Below are positions 25,720-33,218 of a DNA stretch of 39,355 nucleotides, one piece after another (the first letter of the stretch is position 1; every line of letters begins with the position of its first letter). The translations under genes and the position numbers were made by a program. Under the pieces are notes generated by a model, which was given only the letters and a program-made list of their open reading frames with translations, did not search any database and was not told where the DNA came from. This DNA is from an uncultured Clostridia bacterium (lineage in GTDB: Bacteria > Bacillota > Clostridia > Oscillospirales > Acutalibacteraceae): assembly GCA_947630285.1 (NCBI GenBank), contig CANRHD010000019.1, positions 1 to 39,355 of the forward strand. Direction: 5' to 3'.

Positions 25720-26731
25720 TAAAAAAATCGGCGCTGTTGCAAAAAGTGCGGTAATAAAAAACCCCGTTTTGTTTGAGGCCATAGGCATAGCGCCCGTTGT
25801 CGCCATGGCTACGAGCCTTAAAACCGCTATAATGCTGACCGCAATTACGCTTATACAGATGACCGTTATAGAGCTTTTTGCGTGCAAATTTCTGAAAATG
25901 CTGAAAAGCCGTTTCCGTGTTTTGGTTTATGCGGTTCTGGGCGTGCTTATAAATATACCGTTGTTTTCGGTATTTTCCTATTTCACCCCGAACGAGGCGG
26001 CAAATGTCAGTATCTTTCTGCCGATTATAGCGGTAAATTCCCTTATCGCCCTGCACTGCGAAAGGTTTGCGGTGCGTCACAGCATAAAGGAAACCTTTGT
26101 AGACTCCCTTGCCTCCGGTATGGGCTACGGGCTTATAGTATTGCTTACCGGCACCGTAAGAGAAATTTTCGGCTCCGGCACAATATACGGAATAGACCTG
26201 GGCTTTAAGCTTAAATTTTCGGGGCTGTTGCTTCCGTTCGGCGGCTTTCTTGCGCTGGGTTATATTTCGGCGGTTTTTAAGCGCATAATAAAAAGGCTGT
26301 ATCCCGGCGAAAAGCCCGAGGAAGCGTTTAATCTTTCGGAGATTTCACAGTCGCATTTTGACAACATTAAAAATCTGTTCAACGAGGACTTTAACCCCTT
26401 TGACGAGGAAGCGGAGGCCGAAACGGAAACCTTAAATCCCTTTGCCGATATAGCTCCCGTCCCCGAAAAGCGGAAGAAAAGCAAAAAAGCTCTGCCTAAT
26501 TTAAAGCACGGCAAAAGCAAACGGGCGGAGCAAAAAGAAAGCAAGTATGAGATTATAATTGAAAACGGGGAGAATTTTTCCGCACCTGCGGAGGAAAGAC
26601 GGGATTTGCCGTCCGAAACGGGCGAAAATATAATTTCCGACAGCAAAAAATACGAATCCGAATTTGACGACCTGCTGTCCGAGCTTGAGGTTCACAAAAA
26701 GAAAAAGGAAAAGGACGGTGACGTAGAATGA
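25712..26731 (+). CDS. RnfE/NqrD-like membrane protein, cysteine-lacking, with charged tail
   Basis: 339 residues; RnfE is normally about 200-230. Seen: six membrane helices (residues about 15-190) with the family start KNPVLFEAIGIAP and the second half-motif AVNSLIALHCERFAVRHS, then GMGYGLIVLLTGTVREIFGSGT. In Rnf/Nqr these two positions are Cys (GLCP and NC) and ligate an intramembrane [2Fe-2S] cluster; here they are Ala27 and Ser110. Residues about 210-339 form a charged, Lys/Glu-rich hydrophilic tail. Start at 25712 is preferred over an earlier in-frame ATG because GGAGGTG lies nine bases upstream and the gene then overlaps the RnfD-like gene by eight bases. Tight overlaps on both sides indicate a single unit. 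Confidence 0.8.
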   Translation: MSDKKIGAVAKSAVIKNPVLFEAIGIAPVVAMATSLKTAIMLTAITLIQMTVIELFACKFLKMLKSRFRVLVYAVLGVLINIPLFSVFSYFTPNEAANVSIFLPIIAVNSLIALHCERFAVRHSIKETFVDSLASGMGYGLIVLLTGTVREIFGSGTIYGIDLGFKLKFSGLLLPFGGFLALGYISAVFKRIIKRLYPGEKPEEAFNLSEISQSHFDNIKNLFNEDFNPFDEEAEAETETLNPFADIAPVPEKRKKSKKALPNLKHGKSKRAEQKESKYEIIIENGENFSAPAEERRDLPSETGENIISDSKKYESEFDDLLSELEVHKKKKEKDGDVE

Positions 26732-27321
26732 GCATAATCACGGATCTGATAACTGCCGCCCTTTACGCTATGCTGTTCCAAAATTTTATTTTTACAGGCG
26801 GATACGGCGCCTCGGAGGCCGTGCGAATGTCCGCAAAGCCAAAACAGCTTTACCCCATGACCATACTTATTACCGTTTTTTCAACGGTCGTATCGCTTAT
26901 CTGCACGCTTTTGGAGCGTATTAACTATGTTCACTCGCTGGGCACCGTTGGCCATTCGCTGATTTTTATTGCGGTGCTGTCGGTTTTTTACCTCTTTGTT
27001 TTGTTTTTCGTAGTCAGCGTACTGCACGCAAAGAAAAGAACCGTAAGGCGTGTCGGCATAGCCGCATTTAACACGCTTGTGCTCGCAGTTCCGTTTATAA
27101 ATTACAGAGCCGCATTTTCCCCTGTCGAGGCAATAGGCTCGGGCTTGGGTTCGGGTCTTGCGTTTGCGCTTGCCGTATCGCTTATAAACCTGGGGCTTCG
27201 CAGGCTCGACAAATGCCCCGATATTCCCGAGGCGTTCAAGGGTACGCCGGCTATCTTTATCTATGTTGCGGTACTCTCGCTTGCGTTTACGGGCATTTCG
27301 GGCAGAGGTCTGACGCTTTAA
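26728..27321 (+). CDS. RnfA/NqrE-like membrane protein, cysteine-lacking
   Basis: 197 residues, normal RnfA length, six membrane helices. Starts with the ATGA overlap of the RnfE-like stop. Seen: the N-terminal helix NFIFTGGYGASEAVRMS aligns with NFVL-x-x-x-LG-x-CP-x-LGVS of RnfA; the second half-motif AAFNTLVLAVPF aligns with T-x-NCAVLG. Both cluster cysteines are absent (Ser29 and Thr116). Homology to RnfA/E is inferred from helix layout, these anchored motifs and operon order D-E-A; without cysteines the classical transmembrane electron path through the [2Fe-2S] cluster cannot form. A hairpin straddles the stop codon. Confidence 0.75.
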   Translation: MSIITDLITAALYAMLFQNFIFTGGYGASEAVRMSAKPKQLYPMTILITVFSTVVSLICTLLERINYVHSLGTVGHSLIFIAVLSVFYLFVLFFVVSVLHAKKRTVRRVGIAAFNTLVLAVPFINYRAAFSPVEAIGSGLGSGLAFALAVSLINLGLRRLDKCPDIPEAFKGTPAIFIYVAVLSLAFTGISGRGLTL

Positions 27322-27346
27322 GGCGAGGAGCCTAAACACGCCTTAA
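27318..27346. other. Hairpin at the end of the Rnf-like operon
   Basis: TTAAGGCG and CGCCTTAA form a perfect 8-bp stem that includes the stop codon of the RnfA-like gene. There is no T-tract, so it may be an mRNA-stabilising or processing element rather than a terminator. Confidence 0.35.
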
Positions 27347-27404
27347 CCCTTTAAAATACTTTGCCGCACGGATTTTCAGAGTGTATAATAAAGGATCAAC
27401 TGTT

Positions 27405-28583
27405 ATGTTTTTTAATTCAAAACCCCACAAGCCGAGAAAAAGAAGCTATTATCCGTTTTCTAAAAATTACCCGGGAAAACGGGGCAACTCCTATGACATC
27501 GGCGAAAGCAGAACGAGAAGGGAAAGAGACGAGCGCAACAATATAATTTTTTATGTTTCGCTTATATTGATATTCATAGCCTCTTTCATAATTTTCTCCG
27601 TTGCAATAAAGCTGTCAAAAAGGCCCGTAAGCGGCAACGCCGAAATTAACGCCGCCGCTTTTGACGGGGCGTATAATGCGGTGCAGATTTCCGAGGACGC
27701 CCTTGAGGGCGGAATTGCCTACGACCTTTTTAAAACAGAGCTTGCAGGCTCGAACGCCAACGCCGTCGCCATAGATTTTAAAACGGCGCAGGGCAATCTG
27801 AATTTCCCCTGTAAAAACGAAAACGCCGTAAAAATCGGCGCCGTTGACGATATGCCCTCCCGTTCTGTGGAAATTATCAACGATTTAAAAAAGCATAATT
27901 ACAAAATAATCGCAAGGATTTACTGCTTTGAGGACAGACGGGCCGCCGCACTCATAAGCGGCGCAGGGGTTCGTGAAAAGGATTCGGGCACCGTATGGCT
28001 TGACAACAGCGCCCAAAACGACGGCAACCCCTGGCTCAATCCGTATTCGCCTGCGGCGGTAAACTATATTTTGGATATAATAAAAGAGAGCATCGACTGC
28101 GGTGCGGATATGATTTTGCTAAACTCCGTATGCTTCCCCTCCGGCCCGAAAATCTCAAGCGCAGTCTTTACTGCGGACGAAAACGCCAAGCCCGGTAACG
28201 AGGTATTGCTTGACTTCATAAAGAGGGCGGCAAACGCCTGCGGAGATATACCCCTGGCGGTGCATATGCCCTCGGACAAAGCTCTAAACGGCAGTAAGGC
28301 GCTGTACGGCGGCACAATAATAAACAGCGCCGCAGACTACAACGCCATTGACTTTACCTCTGCCTGCGTGACTGCGGATTTTGAATTTAACGGCACAGTT
28401 TACACAAAGGATAATTTCAGCGAAAACTCGCTGATACAGGCCGCCGTCCCTGCCCTGACGGATAAGGGCTCGAACGCCTATCCCGATAAGGAAATAATCC
28501 CCATAATAGACGATGAAATTTATGTTTCGGCTCTTGAAAATCTCGGGATTTATAATTATATAATAATCAAGCAGGCAAAATAA
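27405..28583 (+). CDS. DUF4015-type putative glycoside hydrolase, membrane-anchored
   Basis: 392 residues. Seen: a very basic N-terminus (about 40 residues), one membrane helix (about 48-70, IIFYVSLILIFIASFIIF), then a TIM-barrel-like extracytoplasmic domain with AVAIDFKTAQGNLNF, EIINDLKKHNYKIIARIYCFEDRRAA, WLNPYSPAAVNYILDIIKES and CGADMILLNSVCFPSG. These match the pattern of the DUF4015 putative glycosyl hydrolase family (related to YpjM-like proteins). Substrate unknown; expected to act on a cell-wall or surface polysaccharide. Start at ATG 27405, with AAGGA nine bases upstream, rather than an in-frame GTG eight codons earlier. It lies 83 bases after the RnfA-like gene and may share its operon. 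Confidence 0.7.
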   Translation: MFFNSKPHKPRKRSYYPFSKNYPGKRGNSYDIGESRTRRERDERNNIIFYVSLILIFIASFIIFSVAIKLSKRPVSGNAEINAAAFDGAYNAVQISEDALEGGIAYDLFKTELAGSNANAVAIDFKTAQGNLNFPCKNENAVKIGAVDDMPSRSVEIINDLKKHNYKIIARIYCFEDRRAAALISGAGVREKDSGTVWLDNSAQNDGNPWLNPYSPAAVNYILDIIKESIDCGADMILLNSVCFPSGPKISSAVFTADENAKPGNEVLLDFIKRAANACGDIPLAVHMPSDKALNGSKALYGGTIINSAADYNAIDFTSACVTADFEFNGTVYTKDNFSENSLIQAAVPALTDKGSNAYPDKEIIPIIDDEIYVSALENLGIYNYIIIKQAK

Positions 28584-28612
28584 AATATGTGCGCCAATGC
28601 CCCTGCTGTTTC

Positions 28613-28641
28613 TTGACAAAAGCAAGGCATTGTGATAATAT
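28613..28641 (+). promoter_or_regulatory. Promoter of the riboswitch-ATPase transcript
   Basis: Consensus -35 TTGACA (28613-28618), a 17-nt spacer and TAATAT (28636-28641) preceded by TGA (extended -10). Initiation would be near 28648, just upstream of the aptamer. Confidence 0.8.
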
Positions 28642-28663
28642 CAATATATAACAGATACCTCCT

Positions 28664-28774
28664 GAAGGGGAGTAGCTTTTATCCGGCAGTCAACAATTCC
28701 CGTCTTTTTAAGACTGGTTGCCGGGCCTTAAAAAAGGTAGCAAGACCTTCGGCTGAATGCCGAGGGCCTTTTTT
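28664..28774 (+). promoter_or_regulatory. yybP-ykoY manganese riboswitch with terminator
   Basis: The aptamer begins GAAGGGGAGTAGC (28664-28676) and ends GGTAGCAAGACCTTC (28736-28750), matching the two conserved internal-loop strands of the yybP-ykoY (Mn2+) class; GAAGG and CCTTC form P1. The expression platform is readable: CCTTCGGC (28746-28753) can instead pair with GCCGAGGG (28759-28766), followed by TTTTTT (28769-28774), an intrinsic terminator. P1 and the terminator share CCTTC, so metal-bound aptamer should block termination and switch expression on. Between the two strands lies a variable region with its own helices. The gene controlled is a P2-type ATPase starting at 28811. Confidence 0.92.
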
Positions 28775-28810
28775 ATAAATCTTAATAAAATTGAATTAAG
28801 AGGTGTAAAA

Positions 28811-31492
28811 ATGAAGCATTATCTTATGACAAGCGAAGAAGTTTTCGGCTCTGTCAAGGCTTCGGCAGACGGTCTTAGCGCCGCAGAGGCGGAAAAAAGA
28901 CTTGCCGAAAACGGGAAAAACAAACTGAAAGAGGGCAAGAAAAAGTCTATTATCAAACGGTTCTTTGAGCAGTTTATGGACCCGATGATAATTATTCTTA
29001 TTGTGGCGGCGGTTATCTCCGCCATTACAGCTTCGTTCGGCGGCGAAAAAGAGGGCTACGCCGATGTTATAATCATCTTGTCGGTCGTTATAATCAACGC
29101 CGTTCTCGGCGTTTACCAGGAAAGCAAGGCGGAGGCGGCAATCGAAGCTTTGCAGGAAATGGCGGCGGCAACCTCCAAGGTTTTGCGTGACGGTAAGGTA
29201 GTGCAAATTCACAGCGAGGATCTGGTAGTAGGCGATATTATACTCGTTGAGGCCGGCGACGCCGTTCCGGCGGACGCAAGGATAATCGAAGCCGCAAGCC
29301 TTAAAATCGAAGAGGCGGCGCTAACGGGCGAAAGCGTGCCGGCAAACAAAATTGACGGCGTACTGTCGCTTGACGGCGAAAAAGATGTCCCCTTGGGCGA
29401 CAGAAAAAATATGATGTATATGGGCTCCACCGTAGTTTACGGACGGGGCAGGGCCGTTGTCACCGCAACGGGTATGGATACCGAAATGGGTAAAATCGCC
29501 GATTCTCTCGCACAGGCGGAGGACGGCCAAACTCCGCTTCAGTTAAAGCTTGCACAGCTTAGTAAAATCTTAAGCTACATCGTAATAGGCATATGTATAT
29601 TCATGTTCGGCTTCGGAATAGCAAGGCAGTTTATCGACGGTCTGACCCCGAATTTCGAGTTCTATCTCCACTCGTTTATGATAGCCGTTTCGCTTGCCGT
29701 TGCCGCAATACCCGAGGGACTTGCGGCGGTCGTAACGATAGTTCTTTCAATAGGCGTTACCAATATGTCCAAAAAGAACGCCATAATAAGAAAGCTTACC
29801 GCAGTTGAGACTCTGGGCTGCGCTCAGATTATCTGTTCGGACAAAACAGGCACCTTAACGCAGAACAAGATGACGGTTGTAGACTGCTACACGGACAACA
29901 AAGAGCTTCTCGCCAAAAGTATGGCGCTTTGCACCGATGTAAACATCGACGAGGAGGGCAATATAATAGGCGAGCCCACGGAATGTGCGCTTGTAAACTT
30001 TGCGCTCAGCCTCAATCTCAATAAAAACGATTTGCTGAAGGACGCTCCGAGAGTTGCGGAGGCCCCGTTCGACTCCATGCGTAAGATGATGACCACCATA
30101 CACAAAACATCTGCCGGCGTGGTTCAATATACAAAGGGCGCTCCCGATGAAATCCTTAAAAGATGTACGCAAATTCTCAAAGACGGCAAGGTCGTGCCGA
30201 TTACCGAAGAGGATAAGGCGCAAATACTTAAAACAAACAAGGCGTTTGCGGACAGGGCCCTGCGTGTACTTGCTTCAAGCTTTAAGCTTATTGACGAAGT
30301 ACCTGCCGACTGCGAACCCGAAAAAATCGAAAACGAGCTTGTGTTCTGCGGACTTACGGGTATGATTGACCCCGTCCGTCCCGAGGTAAAGGCGGCAATA
30401 GAGGAATGTGCCACGGCAGGCATACGCCCGATTATGATAACCGGCGACCACAGGGATACCGCCGTTGCGATAGCGATGGAGTTGGGCGTTATTACCGACC
30501 CGTCGCAGGCGATAACGGGCGCCGAGCTCAACGATATGTCGGACGATGAATTTCTTGAAAAGGTCGGCAACTATTCGGTATATGCGAGGGTTCAGCCCGA
30601 ACACAAGGTCAGGATTGTCAACGCCTGGCGTAAAAAGGGCTTCATAACGGCTATGACGGGCGACGGCGTAAATGACGCCCCGTCAATAAAGAGCGCCGAT
30701 ATAGGCGTGGGCATGGGCATTACCGGCACAGATGTCACAAAGAATGTTGCCGATATGGTGCTTGCCGACGACAACTTTGCCACAATCGTCTCTGCGGTTG
30801 CGGAGGGCAGAAGGATTTACGACAACATCAGAAAAGCAATTCAGTTCCTGCTCGCCTCCAACCTCTCGGAGGTTATGTCGATTTTCGTAGCAAACCTTAT
30901 AGGCTTCACTATTCTTGAGCCGACCCACCTGCTTTGGATAAACCTCATTACGGACTCGTTCCCGGCGCTTGCCCTCGGTATGGAAAGACCCGAGGCGGAT
31001 ATTATGCGGCGTCAGCCGAGAAAGGCAACGGACGGTATCTTTGCAGGCGGCGTAGGTATAGATATTGCGTACCAGGGCGTGCTTGTAACGGTACTCACGA
31101 TAGCCGCATATTATATAGGCCATTTCCTTGAAGTGGGCAACTGGAACGCCCATGCGGTTTCAAGCCCCGACGGCATTACAATGGCGTTTCTCACAATGTC
31201 AATGTGCGAAATTTTCCACTCGTTTAATATGCGTTCTCAGCGCCAGTCGGTAATCAAAATGATGTGCAAGGGCAGTCACAACAAATTCATCTATCTTGCC
31301 ACCCTCGCTTCCCTCGTGCTGACAACGGCCGTTATCTATATCCCGTTCCTTAAAAACGCTTTCCACTTTACGGCTATAAGTCCCCTTGAATACGCAGTCG
31401 CCATGGCGCTTGCATTTACGGTAATACCCGTAGTTGAAATTATTAAGGCCGTACAGCGTGCAATAGCGAAGAAAAAGAATAAAATAAGCTAA
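28811..31492 (+). CDS. P2-type cation ATPase, probable Mn2+ (or Ca2+) exporter
   Basis: 893 residues, normal for P2A ATPases. Seen in order: cation-ATPase N-domain (residues about 3-70); actuator motif TGES (172-175); M4 motif VAAIPEGLAA; phosphorylation motif DKTGTLT with Asp344; nucleotide-binding KGAPDEIL; MITGDHRDTA; hinge TGDGVNDAPS (Asp618/Asp622); M6 NLITDSFPALALGMERP; and a C-terminal cation-ATPase domain with about ten helices in all. These are the Ca2+/Mn2+-type motifs. It sits directly behind a yybP-ykoY riboswitch, the same pairing as in lactococcal YoaB, which favours Mn2+ export. The true start is 28811 (AGGTG eight bases upstream); an 18-codon upstream extension would run through the riboswitch terminator. 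Confidence 0.93.
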   Translation: MKHYLMTSEEVFGSVKASADGLSAAEAEKRLAENGKNKLKEGKKKSIIKRFFEQFMDPMIIILIVAAVISAITASFGGEKEGYADVIIILSVVIINAVLGVYQESKAEAAIEALQEMAAATSKVLRDGKVVQIHSEDLVVGDIILVEAGDAVPADARIIEAASLKIEEAALTGESVPANKIDGVLSLDGEKDVPLGDRKNMMYMGSTVVYGRGRAVVTATGMDTEMGKIADSLAQAEDGQTPLQLKLAQLSKILSYIVIGICIFMFGFGIARQFIDGLTPNFEFYLHSFMIAVSLAVAAIPEGLAAVVTIVLSIGVTNMSKKNAIIRKLTAVETLGCAQIICSDKTGTLTQNKMTVVDCYTDNKELLAKSMALCTDVNIDEEGNIIGEPTECALVNFALSLNLNKNDLLKDAPRVAEAPFDSMRKMMTTIHKTSAGVVQYTKGAPDEILKRCTQILKDGKVVPITEEDKAQILKTNKAFADRALRVLASSFKLIDEVPADCEPEKIENELVFCGLTGMIDPVRPEVKAAIEECATAGIRPIMITGDHRDTAVAIAMELGVITDPSQAITGAELNDMSDDEFLEKVGNYSVYARVQPEHKVRIVNAWRKKGFITAMTGDGVNDAPSIKSADIGVGMGITGTDVTKNVADMVLADDNFATIVSAVAEGRRIYDNIRKAIQFLLASNLSEVMSIFVANLIGFTILEPTHLLWINLITDSFPALALGMERPEADIMRRQPRKATDGIFAGGVGIDIAYQGVLVTVLTIAAYYIGHFLEVGNWNAHAVSSPDGITMAFLTMSMCEIFHSFNMRSQRQSVIKMMCKGSHNKFIYLATLASLVLTTAVIYIPFLKNAFHFTAISPLEYAVAMALAFTVIPVVEIIKAVQRAIAKKKNKIS

Positions 31493-31512
31493 AGCCTCTC
31501 ACAGGGCATAAA

Positions 31513-31552
31513 GAAAAAGCGCCGGCAAAAACGATGTCGGCGCTTTATCATT
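31513..31552. terminator. Bidirectional terminator after the ATPase
   Basis: AAAGCGCCGGC and GTCGGCGCTTT form an imperfect 10-11-bp stem with a short A-rich loop followed by ATCATTTT, between the ATPase and the convergent LytTR gene. Confidence 0.7.
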
Positions 31553-31570
31553 TTCGGGCGCAAAAAGTAA

Positions 31571-32281
31571 TTACACTCCCGACATAATGAACTTAAAAAA
31601 GCGTTTTCTGAAATTTGTACTGCAACCCCTTGAAACGGGAATGGAATAATTGTTTGCAAGCTGGATTTTTGTCTCGTTGTACTTTGTCACATAGTCCAGG
31701 TTTATAAGATAGCTTTTATGAGGCTTCACAAAATTGCTGTCCGCCAACTGCTTCTCCCAGTATTCCATCTTTTTTGCGGAAATATATGTTCTTTCTTCGG
31801 TAACTATATGGGTTTTCCTGTGCGTATCGCCCTCAATTTCGATGAAAATAATATCACGGGTGGGGATCTTGAAAATTTCCGAATTTTCTTTCAGAACCAC
31901 ATTGGCGCTTAGCTCATACACCCTCTTTACCGCCCTGTCTATACCCCGGTAAAACCTCTGCTCGTCAATGGGCTTTTCAAAAAATCTGAAAGCATTGAGG
32001 TCGAGGCTGTCGTCAAGATATTTTCCGTAAGCCGTAATGTAAATGAGAACTGTATTTTTGTTTCTCTGCCTGAGCTTTTTTCCGACTTCGATGCCGTCAA
32101 TATCCGGCATTTCAACATCTAAAACCGCAATGTCGAAATCCTTTTTTGTGCCGAGCAATGCGTAGCCCGAATCGAAGGTGTCAATTTCCATTTCTATATT
32201 GCTTTCTTCCGCATAATAATCGAGCATCTTTTTAACCTTGTTGGCAAAAGCGGCCTCGTCGTCGCAAATTGCGATATTCAT
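31571..32281 (-). CDS. LytTR-family response regulator (AgrA/LytR-like)
   Basis: 236 residues. Seen: a receiver domain with acidic pocket (IAICDDE) and phospho-acceptor Asp54 in AVLDVEMPDIDG, conserved switch Thr/Lys (YITAYG and FEKPID), followed by a LytTR DNA-binding domain (from about residue 130) with FIEIEGDTHRKT, VTEERTYISAKKM, KPHKSYLINLDYVTKYN and PVSRGC. Such regulators usually pair with a sensor kinase and control bacteriocin, autolysin or quorum-sensing genes. No histidine kinase gene is adjacent, so it is an orphan here. It points away from the 32.5-34.1 kb cluster; a link to those small genes is possible but unproven. Length is normal. Confidence 0.92.
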   Translation of the reverse strand: MNIAICDDEAAFANKVKKMLDYYAEESNIEMEIDTFDSGYALLGTKKDFDIAVLDVEMPDIDGIEVGKKLRQRNKNTVLIYITAYGKYLDDSLDLNAFRFFEKPIDEQRFYRGIDRAVKRVYELSANVVLKENSEIFKIPTRDIIFIEIEGDTHRKTHIVTEERTYISAKKMEYWEKQLADSNFVKPHKSYLINLDYVTKYNETKIQLANNYSIPVSRGCSTNFRKRFFKFIMSGV

Positions 32282-32507
32282 TTTACATCACTTCCAATGC
32301 TTAATTTATATAAAAAGCAAAAACTTTTTCCTTTTTGATTTTACTAAATATAACCTTTATCTACAATATCAAATGAAAAAAGCACAAAAAATCGACAAAA
32401 ATGCAGAATTTTTCTAAAAATAATAGAAAAGTATAAAAATATTATATATAATATAAGTAAGGCAGGCGTTTGATTTTCTTAATAAAGTTTAAAAAGGTGG
32501 TAATAAA

Positions 32508-32846
32508 ATGTCGTTCCTTGTCAATGTGGGAGAAAAAATTAAAATGAGGCGTTTAATATTGGGTATGACGCAGTCCGAGCTTGCACGCTCCATGCCCGAC
32601 AGCTTAAAGCTAAGCGGCAAGCAGATTTCACGGCTTGAAACGGGAACATCGGGTACGGGGCTTGAAACCTTTACCGAGCTTGCAAAGCTGTTGGGGAAAA
32701 CGCCTGATTATTTTCTGCTGGGCTCGGAAAAGTCCGGCACAGATGCGCAGAGCCTTATAGACGAAATAACCGAAAATCTCTGTTTGTGCAGTCTTGAAGA
32801 TTTAAAAAATATTTTGGCAATCGCAAAGACATTTTCAAACAGATAA
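32508..32846 (+). CDS. XRE-family regulator
   Basis: 112 residues. Seen: an N-terminal HTH_3 domain (residues about 9-68: KIKMRRLILGMTQSELARSM, KLSGKQISRLETGTSGTG, TFTELAKLLGKTPDYFLLG), then a short C-terminal helical tail (IDEITENLCLCSLEDLKNILAIAKTF) that may mediate dimerisation. Good ribosome binding site (AAAGGTGG). A hairpin at about 32871-32892 probably ends its transcript, so it is likely monocistronic, but it lies directly upstream of the two small secreted/membrane genes and is the nearest candidate to control them. Confidence 0.85.
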   Translation: MSFLVNVGEKIKMRRLILGMTQSELARSMPDSLKLSGKQISRLETGTSGTGLETFTELAKLLGKTPDYFLLGSEKSGTDAQSLIDEITENLCLCSLEDLKNILAIAKTFSNR

Positions 32847-32870
32847 TTTTCTATAAATAATCTTCGTTTC

Positions 32871-32905
32871 GGCGGCAAACCGTTTTTTGCCGTATTTTCG
32901 GCCGC
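32871..32905 (+). terminator. Candidate terminator of the XRE gene
   Basis: CGGCAAA / TTTGCCG hairpin, overlapping an alternative outer pairing GGCGGC / GCCGCC, followed by CTTTT. Likely ends the XRE transcript. Confidence 0.4.
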
Positions 32906-32961
32906 CCTTTTACCGAAAGCGAAAGTTTTTATACCTGTTTTGTAAATTACCCGTAAACATA

Positions 32962-32990
32962 TTGACACACGGATTTTAATATGGTATAAA
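32962..32990 (+). promoter_or_regulatory. Strong promoter of the small secreted-protein gene pair
   Basis: TTGACA (32962-32967), a 17-nt spacer and TATAAA (32985-32990) preceded by TGG (extended -10). Initiation near 32997 would leave a 5' leader of about 220 bases before the gene at 33219. Confidence 0.75.
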
Positions 32991-32997
32991 ATAAGTA

Positions 32998-33218
32998 TAA
33001 AAAGTAAATTTTAGTAAATTTTAAATTTAATACTTAAATTACGATAGCAGCACAACGATTTTAAAAATAACATAACAATGGGGGGCGGAAAATATAAGAA
33101 TTTAGAGACAATAATATATAAGGTGAGGAGGCGATAAAAAATTTAAACAAACGCACAAAAAAGTACACCATAAAAATAAGTAGCTATAATATTAGCTATA
33201 GGATAAGGAAAATTGTTT
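32998..33218 (+). other. Long AT-rich 5' leader with a strong but orphan ribosome binding site
   Basis: The leader contains ATG at 33078 opening a 19-codon frame (stop 33135-33137; the peptide begins MGGGKYKNLETI) without a clear ribosome binding site. At the end of that frame lies GGTGAGGAGG (33122-33131), a very strong Shine-Dalgarno-like sequence with no usual start codon downstream at the right distance. It may be a regulatory leader or leftover of a lost small gene; no known riboswitch was recognised. Confidence 0.4.

Noticed and set aside
25514-26080. 188-residue minus-strand frame within the Rnf-like genes
   Set aside because: It lies antisense to the RnfD/RnfE-like junction, which has strong coding evidence; composition is Arg/His-rich as expected for a shadow frame.
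24361-27321. Complete Rnf complex
   Set aside because: RnfB, RnfC and RnfG are not present on either side; neighbours are mecA and a putative hydrolase.
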